From an uncultured Bacteroides sp. (GTDB lineage: Bacteria; Bacteroidota; Bacteroidia; Bacteroidales; Bacteroidaceae): 64,000 nt of DNA. Positions 36,579 to 45,099 of the stretch are shown one piece after another. The stretch is taken from positions 54,181 through 118,180 of the forward strand of contig CASFRN010000093.1 in the NCBI GenBank assembly GCA_949296855.1, given 5' to 3'. A program made the position numbers and the translations under genes. How positions within the stretch are numbered: the first letter of the stretch is position 1; each line of letters opens with the position of its first letter. Below the pieces are notes generated by a model. That model was not told the origin of the DNA. It saw only the letters and a list, made by a program, of their open reading frames with translations, and did no database searches.

Positions 36579-39344
36579 TTAGAATGTGATTTCAGCTCCG
36601 ATTGTGAATTGCTTGGTATTCGGGAAAGCTCCATAAGTCAAATTAGAATCAATTTCCGGATCAGCACCCTTATATTTGGTAATCGTAAACAAGTTACGTG
36701 CTGTAGCTGTAATTTTAAAATTCTTGATGACTTTTGTTTTTTCCAACCAAGTCTTGGGGAATTGATAACCAATTGCCAAGTTCTTCAAACGCAAGAATGA
36801 CGCATTTTCCAACAAGTGAGAGTCGAAAATCATCACTTCACCAAACTTAGGCATCGTTGTAACATCACCAGGATTTTGCCATTCATTCAATACTTCAGTA
36901 GACTGGTTCTTACCTGCGAACGCTGCCGGATTTTCAGAAAAATAGCGGTCATTGTTTACCATATGTTTACCCAAGACCCATGCAAAATCTGCCCCAAGTG
37001 ACAAGCCCTTCCATGAGAAATTCAGATTGAATCCGCCGGTATGAGGTGCATATTGTGTCACACCTGTTGCTTGATCCAACGCTCCAGAATTTGCCAAATC
37101 CGAATCTTTAGTTGTCTCACCATTCGTTCCCGGAATATACCACATCTGTTTTCCGTCGGCAGGGTCTACTCCCGCATATAAAGGCATGTAAAATTGTAAA
37201 GGCTCGCCTACCTTATAAGTCAAAGTGTAGCTTGGCATTGGCCATTCATCGTAACCATAGAACAATTCTGTAATTTCATTTTTGTTGTATGCATAATTCA
37301 CATTAAATTGCAATAACATATCCCGATTCTTAATGATGTCGAATCCAAAAGTAAGTTCAACACCTGTATTCTTCATTGAACCTATGTTTTGCATAATGGA
37401 AGAAAATCCTGTAGTATAAGGAACAGGCACTTCCATTAACATGTCTTTTGTCTTACGATTATACCAAGTCACTTCTCCACGAATGCGGTCAAAAAACGAG
37501 AATTCCACACCAACATTAGTTAGAATCTGAGTTTCCCATCCCAATTGATCATTACCTGGAGCAGAAATATACCATCCTCCTTGTGCGTTATAGTTGCGTG
37601 TTCCTACAAGCCCTAAATGATCATAATTGCCAATTTCAGAATTACCTGTAGAACCAACACTTGCTTTTAATTTCAATCCTGTCAAGAAATTGACATCCTT
37701 CAAAAAATTCTCTTCTTTCAGATTCCACATCACACCTCCAGAAAAGAATGTAGCAGCTCTATTGTCTGCACCAAAACGTGATGAAGTGTCATTACGGACA
37801 GAGAAATCTGCAAAATATTTATCTTGGTAAGCATATTCTGCACGACCAAAGAAAGAAAGGTATGCATAAGAATACGGGTCCATACTGCCATTATAATCAC
37901 TCAAACCAAGGAGCAAAGCACTTGTTCCACTCCAAATACTTGTCAGACGATCATCGTTTTGTCCAGTCGTTCTACTTGCAAAACCACTAAAATCAGTTTT
38001 AATTCCTTCTTGTCCGGCAAGTAAAGTTATGTGATGGTCATCTTTTATACTGAACTTATACTCCGCTGTATTCGTAATCGTAAATTGTGAGCTGCGGCGG
38101 AAAAGTTCAGTAGTTGTACCCACTCCATCAGCATTAGGATGAGTTGGCAGTACTTTTGTCGTCCTACGGTAATCATAAGCCTCAATACCCAATTGAGAAC
38201 GCAAAGTCAAACCTTTAATCGGAGTCAGTTGAATAAAAGCATTCCCATTGAATTGCGCTTGATTACCTTTATTGGGATTTTTATCCGTTAAATAGTTTGG
38301 ATCATAAGAGTTTAATCCGGGAATCATTTCTAAACGATTTCCGTTTTCGTCATAAGGATTATAATAAGGTTGGTTTAGCATAGTACCGAAGATACCACCT
38401 GATGTGTAGTTCGAACCTTGGTAAGTATACAGAGAAGTTTCTGTCTCATCATAAGCACCAGCTACATTCGCACCAATACGTAACCAATCATTAATTTGTG
38501 TTTCAAGATTAGCGCGCAAAGTATACCGCTCATAACCTGATCCATACACAATACCTTCCTGATCCATATAAGAAGCGGACAAATAATACAAAGAACGATT
38601 TCCACCGCCTTGTACTGATATATTACCTTGATAAGTCGGAGCGTTTTCAAAGAAATAATCTTGCCAATTTGTATTTATGCCCGATGACATATATTGATTA
38701 TAAGCATCTTGAGATATAATGTCATGCTTAAGCTGATAATTCAATAACTGCTCTGAACTCATTGGGCTTCCGACATTTCTTGCCAACATCGAAACACCAT
38801 AGTTGCCGGAAACGGTAACAGAAGCCTTTTCATTCATTTTACCACGTTTAGTGGTAATGTAAATAACACCATTAGCAGCACGCGAACCATAAATAGATGT
38901 AGCAGAAGCATCCTTTAATACAGTTACACTCGCAAAGTCATTCGGATTCATCATCCCCATAATATCAGCACTTACAGGAGAACCATCCAACACATACAAA
39001 GGTGCATTGCTTGCAGTCAAAGAACCGATACCTCTCAAATAAGAAGAAGCAGCCATACTTTTATCACCAGGGTCACCAGAGCTTGTAAACACCTGCAGAC
39101 CTGCTACTTGTCCTTGGAGAGCATCCATAACATTCACTACCGGTTTTGATGCAATTTTCTCGGATGTCACATTGGCAATAGAACCAATTACGGTACCAAC
39201 TTTTTTGGCTGTACCATATCCGATTACAACCACTTCGTCCAGCATTTCATCATCCGAATGCAAAATCACTTTTACAACTGGCTGAATATCAACCTCTTGC
39301 GTCTGCAATCCAATGAAAGAAATCACCAAAGTTCCCGCCGAACT
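36579..39344 (-). CDS. SusC-like transporter, silent cassette 1 (no start codon or signal peptide)
   Basis: 921 codons from the recombination site to the stop. The reading frame enters at SSAGTLVISFIG, in the middle of the carboxypeptidase-like domain, then shows MLDEVVVIGYGTAKKVG, the plug and a complete barrel ending FTIGAEITF. Upstream of the site the frame soon meets a stop (TGA) with no ATG, so the gene cannot be expressed by itself. Joining leader codons 1-67 of the gene at 63676 would give 988 residues in frame. It imports a glycan with the SusD encoded next to it. Strongly AT-rich, which suggests a separate origin from cassettes 2 and 4. Confidence 0.92.
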   Translation of the reverse strand, partial: SSAGTLVISFIGLQTQEVDIQPVVKVILHSDDEMLDEVVVIGYGTAKKVGTVIGSIANVTSEKIASKPVVNVMDALQGQVAGLQVFTSSGDPGDKSMAASSYLRGIGSLTASNAPLYVLDGSPVSADIMGMMNPNDFASVTVLKDASATSIYGSRAANGVIYITTKRGKMNEKASVTVSGNYGVSMLARNVGSPMSSEQLLNYQLKHDIISQDAYNQYMSSGINTNWQDYFFENAPTYQGNISVQGGGNRSLYYLSASYMDQEGIVYGSGYERYTLRANLETQINDWLRIGANVAGAYDETETSLYTYQGSNYTSGGIFGTMLNQPYYNPYDENGNRLEMIPGLNSYDPNYLTDKNPNKGNQAQFNGNAFIQLTPIKGLTLRSQLGIEAYDYRRTTKVLPTHPNADGVGTTTELFRRSSQFTITNTAEYKFSIKDDHHITLLAGQEGIKTDFSGFASRTTGQNDDRLTSIWSGTSALLLGLSDYNGSMDPYSYAYLSFFGRAEYAYQDKYFADFSVRNDTSSRFGADNRAATFFSGGVMWNLKEENFLKDVNFLTGLKLKASVGSTGNSEIGNYDHLGLVGTRNYNAQGGWYISAPGNDQLGWETQILTNVGVEFSFFDRIRGEVTWYNRKTKDMLMEVPVPYTTGFSSIMQNIGSMKNTGVELTFGFDIIKNRDMLLQFNVNYAYNKNEITELFYGYDEWPMPSYTLTYKVGEPLQFYMPLYAGVDPADGKQMWYIPGTNGETTKDSDLANSGALDQATGVTQYAPHTGGFNLNFSWKGLSLGADFAWVLGKHMVNNDRYFSENPAAFAGKNQSTEVLNEWQNPGDVTTMPKFGEVMIFDSHLLENASFLRLKNLAIGYQFPKTWLEKTKVIKNFKITATARNLFTITKYKGADPEIDSNLTYGAFPNTKQFTIGAEITF
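39330..39344 (-). repeat. Shufflon recombination site, silent copy 1
   Basis: Minus-strand AGTTCGGCGGGAACT, a 5-bp dyad (AGTTC/GAACT) around GGCGG, followed inside the gene by TTGGTGATTTCTTTCATTGG. The sequence left of it belongs to the SusC coding region; to the right the sequence switches to the shared non-coding flank. Orientation is opposite to the expression site at 63877. Confidence 0.85.
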
Positions 39345-39513
39345 GATGCTGTTATGCAATAATCAGATTATGAGTGCTTTACAAAAATTTCCTTTAAGCA
39401 TTTAAACAAGAGGCAACAGCCTTATAATACCCTGTAGGCGTGTTTCAACCAGAAAATTTCTACCCAAACAGAACCCGAATTAGTTCTTGGAACTTCAATT
39501 ATGATTGAAGGAT
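39345..39513. repeat. Conserved flank outside silent site 1
   Basis: About 169 bases nearly identical to 48058-48226 and, over the first 136 bases, to 60198-60333. It includes TTAAACAAGAGGCAACAG and the box TTTCTACCCAAACAGAACCC (from about 39461), which recurs upstream of other ATPase genes. No gene. It may be the region that an inversion exchanges with the leader, or hold accessory recombinase sites. Confidence 0.8.
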
Positions 39514-39549
39514 TCATATATTTCCAGTAAAGTTTCAATTACAATTGAA
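39494..39549 (+). promoter_or_regulatory. Two 16-bp palindromes, period 40, upstream of ATPase B
   Basis: TTCAATTATGATTGAA (39494-39509) and TTCAATTACAATTGAA (39534-39549). The same pair, also 40 bases apart, precedes ATPase C at 48207 and 48247. Likely binding sites for a dimeric protein. Confidence 0.75.
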
Positions 39550-39575
39550 AAAAGTCTTAGATTCGTTTAGAAAAC

Positions 39576-39698
39576 GAGATTACTGCTGTATTGCGGAATA
39601 AAAATTCTGAGATTTATGTATTACATCTAAACAAATTGAGATTAGTGCTGTTTTTAACTAAATACATTTTGAGATTAGTGCAACGCATATTATCTTTG
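39576..39698 (+). promoter_or_regulatory. Four direct repeats GAGATTAnTGC and the promoter of ATPase B
   Basis: GAGATTACTGCTGT at 39576, a weaker GAGATTTATGTATT at 39609, GAGATTAGTGCTGT at 39638 and GAGATTAGTGCAAC at 39671: intervals 33, 29 and 33. The -7 box TATCTTTG is at 39691-39698, 21 bases before the ATG. Together with the palindromes, these fill the 375-bp gap upstream of ATPase B. Confidence 0.7.
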
Positions 39699-39719
39699 CC
39701 CTTGATAAAAGTCGAATCT

Positions 39720-41051
39720 ATGATATTCAAAAGAAAAATTTACGATGAACTTCTACAATGGAAGCAGACTGATGAAGGCAGAACAGCCGTATTGATACAA
39801 GGTGCAAGACGTGTTGGAAAATCCACCGTCGCTGAGGAATTTGCGAAAAACGAATACGATACCCATATTTTGGTAGATTTTGCCGCATGTTCTTCCGAAA
39901 TCCGCGACTTATTCAATGATGTATCCGACCTTAACCGTATTTTCATGAGGCTGCAACTGGAATACGGTATAGAATTGAAAGAACGCAAGTCAGCCATTAT
40001 CTTCGACGAAGTCCAACTCGCGCCAAGAGCAAGACAGGCAATCAAGTATCTTGTAAAAGACAGAAGAAATGATTACATAGAAACAGGTTCGCTGATTTCA
40101 ATCCGCAAAAACGTCAAGGATATTCTTATTCCAAGCGAAGAAGTCAAACTCCACATGTATCCGATGGATTATGAAGAGTTCAAGTGGGCGTTGGGAGATA
40201 CTGCAACGATAAAGTTGCTCCAAAGCTGTTTCCACAACAGGACATCTTTAGGAGATGCCACAAACCGTAAGCTGATGCGTGACTTCCGTTTATACATGCT
40301 TGTTGGCGGTATGCCGCAGGCCGTGGTCTCTTATCTTGAGACCAACAATTTGGAAAAGGTAGATAGTGTGAAACGTTCCATCATAACACTATACGAAGAC
40401 GACTTCAATAAAATAGACCCGACTAGCAACGCTTCCAAGATGTTCCATCAGATTCCGGCACAACTGACAAGCAATGCCAACAGGTATTTGGCATGGAGCG
40501 CGACAGATGGCACGCGTAATTCCGAATTAGCGGAAGTCATTTCAGAAATCAAGGAATCAATGGTAGTCAACATGGCTTATCATGCCAATGATTCGGGTGC
40601 AGGGATGGCTTTGCATCAAAAGCCCAACAAATACAAGATGTTTGCGGGCGATACAGGATTGTTCGTCACTCTTGCATTTTGGGATAAGAAGTTCACTGAC
40701 AATACAATTTATCATAAACTTCTCAGCGACACACTGAGCGCTGATTTAGGATATGTTTACGAAAATGTCATCGCACAGATGTTGAAAGCAGCCGGTCATG
40801 AACTGTATTACTATACGTTTCCGACAGAAAGCGGAAAGCACAATTACGAAGTGGATTTTCTGATTGCCGAAGCCGATAAGGTAAGCCCTATTGAAGTGAA
40901 ATCATCCGGTTATAAGGCACATACTTCGCTGGATGCTTTTTGCAGAAAATTTTCAGCGCGGATAAAAAATAAATATTTGATTTATACGAAAGACATGCGT
41001 AAGGAGGAAGATGTGCTGTATCTTCCGGCATATATGACAATGTTTCTTTGA
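39720..41051 (+). CDS. AAA_14/DUF4143-type ATPase B
   Basis: 443 residues from the ATG at 39720; the frame is open upstream through the repeat region, which is not counted as coding. Walker A is GARRVGKST (Lys34) and Walker B is AIIFDEVQLAPRARQ. The C-terminal DUF4143 part has YEVDFLIAEADK and PIEVKSSGYK, the spacing of a PD-(D/E)XK nuclease core, here with all acidic and Lys residues kept. Proteins of this type are common in Bacteroidales but without known function. It is the only one of the three DUF4143-type ATPases here whose nuclease-like motif looks complete. It is followed by a MITE-like element and ATPase A2. Confidence 0.88.
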   Translation: MIFKRKIYDELLQWKQTDEGRTAVLIQGARRVGKSTVAEEFAKNEYDTHILVDFAACSSEIRDLFNDVSDLNRIFMRLQLEYGIELKERKSAIIFDEVQLAPRARQAIKYLVKDRRNDYIETGSLISIRKNVKDILIPSEEVKLHMYPMDYEEFKWALGDTATIKLLQSCFHNRTSLGDATNRKLMRDFRLYMLVGGMPQAVVSYLETNNLEKVDSVKRSIITLYEDDFNKIDPTSNASKMFHQIPAQLTSNANRYLAWSATDGTRNSELAEVISEIKESMVVNMAYHANDSGAGMALHQKPNKYKMFAGDTGLFVTLAFWDKKFTDNTIYHKLLSDTLSADLGYVYENVIAQMLKAAGHELYYYTFPTESGKHNYEVDFLIAEADKVSPIEVKSSGYKAHTSLDAFCRKFSARIKNKYLIYTKDMRKEEDVLYLPAYMTMFL

Positions 41052-41105
41052 TTATGAAGCGATATGCTATTAAAAAAAATCTGATATTTAAGAAATCAAA
41101 TAGAA

Positions 41106-41208
41106 GAGGTTGTCTCAAAATAGAAATGGGCTTTTATTTTGTCATTCTGACGTGGTGAAGAATCTCGAAATTACTTTTTGATACTCAATTCTCATTTTGA
41201 GACAGCCT
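41106..41208. mobile_element. MITE-like element with GAGGTTGTCTCAAAAT ends, copy 1
   Basis: Starts GAGGTTGTCTCAAAATAGAA and ends CTCATTTTGAGACAGCCT, giving terminal inverted repeats of about 16 bases. A related, longer copy is at 61882-62032. No coding capacity. Confidence 0.75.
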
Positions 41209-41438
41209 ATTTATGCCAATTTGACAAATTCAAAAAAACTTAAAGCTATAAATAAGTAATGATAGAAAGAATTACTTTTGCATTTAAGTTTGATGCATTT
41301 ATAGTTTATCCGGCAGATGCATAGTTTTTTATGTTTCTATCCAAATAGACCCCGAATAGCCCTCTAAAGTTTCTCTAAAGTTTCAAGGTTCATTAAAACT
41401 TTTATCTGCTGACATTTCTTTGGTTTTAAGGGAATCAT
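41209..41438. other. Non-coding stretch between ATPases B and A2
   Basis: AT-rich, no gene. It contains the box TTTCTATCCAAATAGACCCC (41334-41353), the same as in the flanks of silent SusC sites, although no SusC site is adjacent here. After it come two direct repeats CTCTAAAGTTT (about 41361 and 41372). The box therefore seems to belong to the ATPase modules rather than to the Sus cassettes. Confidence 0.6.
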
Positions 41439-41476
41439 TATATTTGCGAAAAATGTCGCAACGAAAAATTTCGCAA
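41439..41476 (+). promoter_or_regulatory. Promoter and 15-bp tandem repeat leader of ATPase A2
   Basis: TATATTTG (41439-41446), then CGAAAAATGTCGCAA (41447-41461) and CGAAAAATTTCGCAA (41462-41476), then T and ATG. Arrangement identical to that before A1 and A3. Confidence 0.7.
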
Positions 41477-41477
41477 T

Positions 41478-42551
41478 ATGAGAAATCCATTCAAATTCGG
41501 AACTGTAGTAGACGGAGCTTTCTTTACGGACAGAGAGAAAGAATTACAAACAATCGGACAATTATTGGAAAGTGAAAACCATTTGGTGTTGATTAGTCCA
41601 CGAAGATTCGGAAAAACCAGCTTGGTTTGTAAAGCTTTACAGCATATAAACAGGCCTGTGATTATGATTAACCTCCAATCGGTTACAACTGTGACCGAAT
41701 TGGCTGCGCTTTTGTTGAAACGTATATTTAAATTATATCCATTCGAAAAAATCAAACATGCTATGACTCACTTTCGGTTCATCCCGACTTTTTCAGTCAA
41801 TCCGATGACCGATGGAGTAGATGTAGCTTTCCAGCCCGGAAGCGATAACAATATCGTATTGGAAGATGTATTGATGTTGATAGAGAAATTGGGCGAGAAA
41901 AATAAATTCGTTGTGGTATTGGATGAGTTCCAAGAAATTATTGATTTGGAAAAAGGTTTAGATAAACATCTTCGTTCCATTATGCAGTTGCAACATAATG
42001 TAAACTATATTTTTTTAGGAAGCCAGGAATCTATGATGGAAGAAATATTCGAAAAGAAAAAATCTCCGTTTTACCATTTCGGCATTTTGATGCGGCTTCC
42101 TAAAATACCGTACGATGATTTTTTCCGTTATCTTACAGAGCGGTTTGCATTTGTACTTCCAGAGCAACCGGAACAAATAGCAAAAGATATTCTTTTGTTT
42201 ACCCAATGTCATCCGTATTACACCCAACAATTAGCCTTTCAGGTTTGGAATATATTAGAACAAGAAAGCCAGACAGTGGGGGTTGTAAATCATGCTGTAG
42301 ACGAATTAACTCAATTGCATGATTTTGACTATGAACGCATTTGGATGGCGATGAATAAAACCGACCGTCACATATTAACTGTTTTAGCACAAAGCGCAAC
42401 ATCTCCGCTTGATTCAAAAAGGGAGATGCCTGCCAGTACTGCATTTAGTGCGTTAAAACGTTTGTCTAAGCAAGGGTATGTAATAAAGAATAAGAAATAC
42501 GAAATAGACGATCCTTTCTTTGCCCGATGGATTTTCAATCGGATGCTGTAA
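41478..42551 (+). CDS. Archaeal-type P-loop ATPase A2
   Basis: 357 residues, over 95% identical by eye to A1 at 33835; the differences are scattered (for example HLRSI for YLRSI, FVLPEQPEQI for FIVPEQSEQI). Walker A SPRRFGKTS and Walker B VVVLDEFQEI are unchanged. It follows ATPase B on the same strand and is convergent with the cassette 2 lipoprotein gene, with a two-way terminator between. The near identity to A1, in the same orientation 7.6 kb away, makes homologous deletion of cassette 1 plus ATPase B possible. Confidence 0.88.
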   Translation: MRNPFKFGTVVDGAFFTDREKELQTIGQLLESENHLVLISPRRFGKTSLVCKALQHINRPVIMINLQSVTTVTELAALLLKRIFKLYPFEKIKHAMTHFRFIPTFSVNPMTDGVDVAFQPGSDNNIVLEDVLMLIEKLGEKNKFVVVLDEFQEIIDLEKGLDKHLRSIMQLQHNVNYIFLGSQESMMEEIFEKKKSPFYHFGILMRLPKIPYDDFFRYLTERFAFVLPEQPEQIAKDILLFTQCHPYYTQQLAFQVWNILEQESQTVGVVNHAVDELTQLHDFDYERIWMAMNKTDRHILTVLAQSATSPLDSKREMPASTAFSALKRLSKQGYVIKNKKYEIDDPFFARWIFNRML

Positions 42552-42643
42552 TTGGGAACCAAGCTGATTTATTTATGGAAATTTCTGCTGCATGAAGAGA
42601 AAAGGGAAATTCAGCCATTTCTTAATGAAATATCTCTAAAAAG

Positions 42644-42689
42644 AAGAGTGTCAAAACAAGCGATGCAATATCTTTGTTCTGACACTCTT
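42644..42689. terminator. Two-way terminator between ATPase A2 and cassette 2
   Basis: AAGAGTGTCA (42644-42653) and TGACACTCTT (42680-42689) form a perfect 10-bp stem with T-rich tracts on both sides (TTTTAATTATTTG; on minus TTTTTAGAG). Confidence 0.75.
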
Positions 42690-42727
42690 TTAATTATTTG
42701 TTTTGCCTGTCAAAGATTATTCCTAAA

Positions 42728-43513
42728 TCACTCTGCTGGCAATGTAAATACCTCTTCGAATGCTCCAAAACTACCTGCGCTTACGGTGAACTCTAAACTA
42801 ACTGTAATTACACCATCAACCAATTCGCCTTGACCGGCAACGGATACTTCACCATAAGTAGAATCGTTGAATACCGGCTGAGAAGTAACGACAACTGTTT
42901 TACCATCCTCTTGAACTTGGAACACAAGGTCAAGACCTTCTTCATAAGGAGACAAAGCTCTATACCAAGTAATATCGTCAGCTTTCTCAAACTCACAATC
43001 AGCTTCCGCCGGATTACCTGCCTCATCTACAAAGAATGTAGATACCATGTGTCCAGTCCCGATAGGACTGTACGTATAATCGCGATAGATAGTGATTGTT
43101 TTTGTCGTAACAGCATTTTCAAAAGAAGATGTATATGCCGGGTCAACGGTAATATTTAAATTATAATCCATACCAGACTTGATGTCACCCACGGTAATAT
43201 GGAAAGTCTTGCGACCTTCGCCAGCTTCGAAAGAAACTTCAGACGGAACCTGAATTTCTGCCGGTACAGCAGAGCCGTCAGCCATCGTGGCTGTCAAGGG
43301 AACGGTAGCAGCTTCACTTGTCTGCGCACGGACGATTTCCACATCGAACCCTTCATAACCTTCTGCCGGAAAAGTAACATCCTGTGCAGCAAATTCAAAT
43401 GCTACACCCATGTTTGCTTCCTCAAATATAGCTTTTTCATTGTCGGTTTCGCAAGATGCAAACAATGTCATCATTGCGGCACCTAATCCGAATAAATATC
43501 CTTTTACTTTCAT
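42728..43513 (-). CDS. Cassette 2 surface lipoprotein with Calx-beta-like domain
   Basis: 261 residues. The lipobox is LFASC (Cys21), followed by ETDNEKAIFEE, a strong surface-export signal. Residues about 35-145 resemble a Calx-beta or DUF4843-like beta-sandwich (VSFEAGEGRKTFHITVGDI). The C-terminal half is beta-rich and ends EVFTLPAE. It follows the SusD of cassette 2 by 18 bp and is the third gene of that cassette, at the position of SusE-like glycan-binding proteins. Cassettes 1, 3 and 4 have no such gene. It should be expressed only when cassette 2 is connected to the leader. Confidence 0.85.
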   Translation of the reverse strand: MKVKGYLFGLGAAMMTLFASCETDNEKAIFEEANMGVAFEFAAQDVTFPAEGYEGFDVEIVRAQTSEAATVPLTATMADGSAVPAEIQVPSEVSFEAGEGRKTFHITVGDIKSGMDYNLNITVDPAYTSSFENAVTTKTITIYRDYTYSPIGTGHMVSTFFVDEAGNPAEADCEFEKADDITWYRALSPYEEGLDLVFQVQEDGKTVVVTSQPVFNDSTYGEVSVAGQGELVDGVITVSLEFTVSAGSFGAFEEVFTLPAE

Positions 43514-43531
43514 CGTGTTCTAATTTTTATG

Positions 43532-45073
43532 TTATTTAGTGTCTCCAATCGGATTTTGGTCTGTAGCGGGGTTCATACTTGCATTTCCATCAAATTCGGT
43601 TTGCGGAATAGTCAATACCCACATATAGCTTTCCGGATTGTCAGACGGACGGTTTGTTAACTGGGCATTCAAAGGCCAGCCCATTTCAGAAGTGCGGACA
43701 AAGCCTTGTTTCAGTCGGCGGATATCGTAGATGCGGCCAAATTCGCCCCAAAGCTCGATACGGCGTTGGGTAATGATTTCTTCCAATAACGAACCGGTAA
43801 CATCGCTCGTCAATTTGCCAAGAGCCGTTCCGGTCTTCGTACATGTGTAGCCTTCTACACGCTGGCTCATTACTGCTGACAAATCTTCTTTGGCTGCGGC
43901 TTCTTCACTTAAACGGCATTCAGCTTCTGCAGCAGTCAGGTACATTTCTTCAACACGCATCCAGATGTAATCGCCTGTCCAGGTCTGTGTGTCGGCAAAG
44001 CGGAACTTTGTCTGCATATAGCCTAAATCTTCATTACGTGAATCGGTCGGATCCCACCAATACTGGCGTCGTGTATCGTTCTGTGCCATTCCGTTATACA
44101 AAACTTTATTGATTTCCTTGTAGGCACCACCGTTGGCATAACCGGTTCCGTCTTGGTCCATGTGCGAGAAGAAGCTGGCATACATACCAGACTGGTCAGA
44201 GTTGATAGCTGCACCCCACATTACATTAGCAGCAGCCGTACTATTCAGGCCTAAGAAATCTTCCACGGGAAGAACTTCGCAACCGCTGGCAGCGATAGCT
44301 TCTTTTGCTGCTTCTTTTGCCATAGTCCAATCTTCCATTACCAGACCAATACGTGCACGGATACCTTGAGCTACAGAATAATCAATATGACTTACATGCT
44401 GGCGAGTCGTACCGTCCAGCAATTCTACGGCTTTATCGATATCAGCTAAAATTTGGTCATATACCTCTTGCACCGTAGCGCGCGGCTTACCTTGTGTACC
44501 GGCTACTGTCGGTTCTGTATAAATCGGGCAGCAAGGTTCAGACTCGTGTCCTTTATAAGTACGGGCAAATGTCTGAGCTAACATAAAGTAAGAATAGGCG
44601 CGGATGGCGTAAGCCTGCCCGATAACATAGTTCACATCAGCAGCATCGCCTTCCATAGTTTCTTCTGCGTTCAATATATAGTTGGCATTGGAAATCCATG
44701 TATAGTAAGCATTCCATACATCGTATGAACGCCATGCGGTAGAAGTATATCTGTCTTTTACCATATACAGGCAGTCGTACCAGAACCAACCGCTACCTTG
44801 AGCTGCTTGGATGAAGTCGTCACCCATTACTTCCGCCATCATTACGTATGAGCTGATGCCGAAGCTTTGGTGTTCATTTCCTTGCGGAGACCATGTTGCG
44901 TACATCGAACGGTAAACACCATTCAACGGAACTAATGCAGCATTGGAATTTGCCAACAATCCCGTTCCAGACATAGAGTCGGTCGGAGAAGTCTCCAACG
45001 AGCTTTCCAAGCAGGAGGTCAAAGTCATGCATCCAATCAATCCGAAACATGCATATTTGAATATCTTTTTCAT
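43532..45073 (-). CDS. SusD-like lipoprotein of silent cassette 2
   Basis: 513 residues. The lipobox is LTSC (Cys21), followed by LESSLETSPTD. The helix YAIRAYSYFMLAQTFARTYKG and the end blocks EIITQRRIELWGEFGRIYDI and WVLTIPQTEFDGN are family hallmarks. It follows the SusC part by 26 bp. The base composition is closer to the core genes than that of cassettes 1 and 3. Confidence 0.93.
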   Translation of the reverse strand: MKKIFKYACFGLIGCMTLTSCLESSLETSPTDSMSGTGLLANSNAALVPLNGVYRSMYATWSPQGNEHQSFGISSYVMMAEVMGDDFIQAAQGSGWFWYDCLYMVKDRYTSTAWRSYDVWNAYYTWISNANYILNAEETMEGDAADVNYVIGQAYAIRAYSYFMLAQTFARTYKGHESEPCCPIYTEPTVAGTQGKPRATVQEVYDQILADIDKAVELLDGTTRQHVSHIDYSVAQGIRARIGLVMEDWTMAKEAAKEAIAASGCEVLPVEDFLGLNSTAAANVMWGAAINSDQSGMYASFFSHMDQDGTGYANGGAYKEINKVLYNGMAQNDTRRQYWWDPTDSRNEDLGYMQTKFRFADTQTWTGDYIWMRVEEMYLTAAEAECRLSEEAAAKEDLSAVMSQRVEGYTCTKTGTALGKLTSDVTGSLLEEIITQRRIELWGEFGRIYDIRRLKQGFVRTSEMGWPLNAQLTNRPSDNPESYMWVLTIPQTEFDGNASMNPATDQNPIGDTK

Positions 45074-45099
45074 ATCTTTTCTGTCTATTTTTTATTGAA

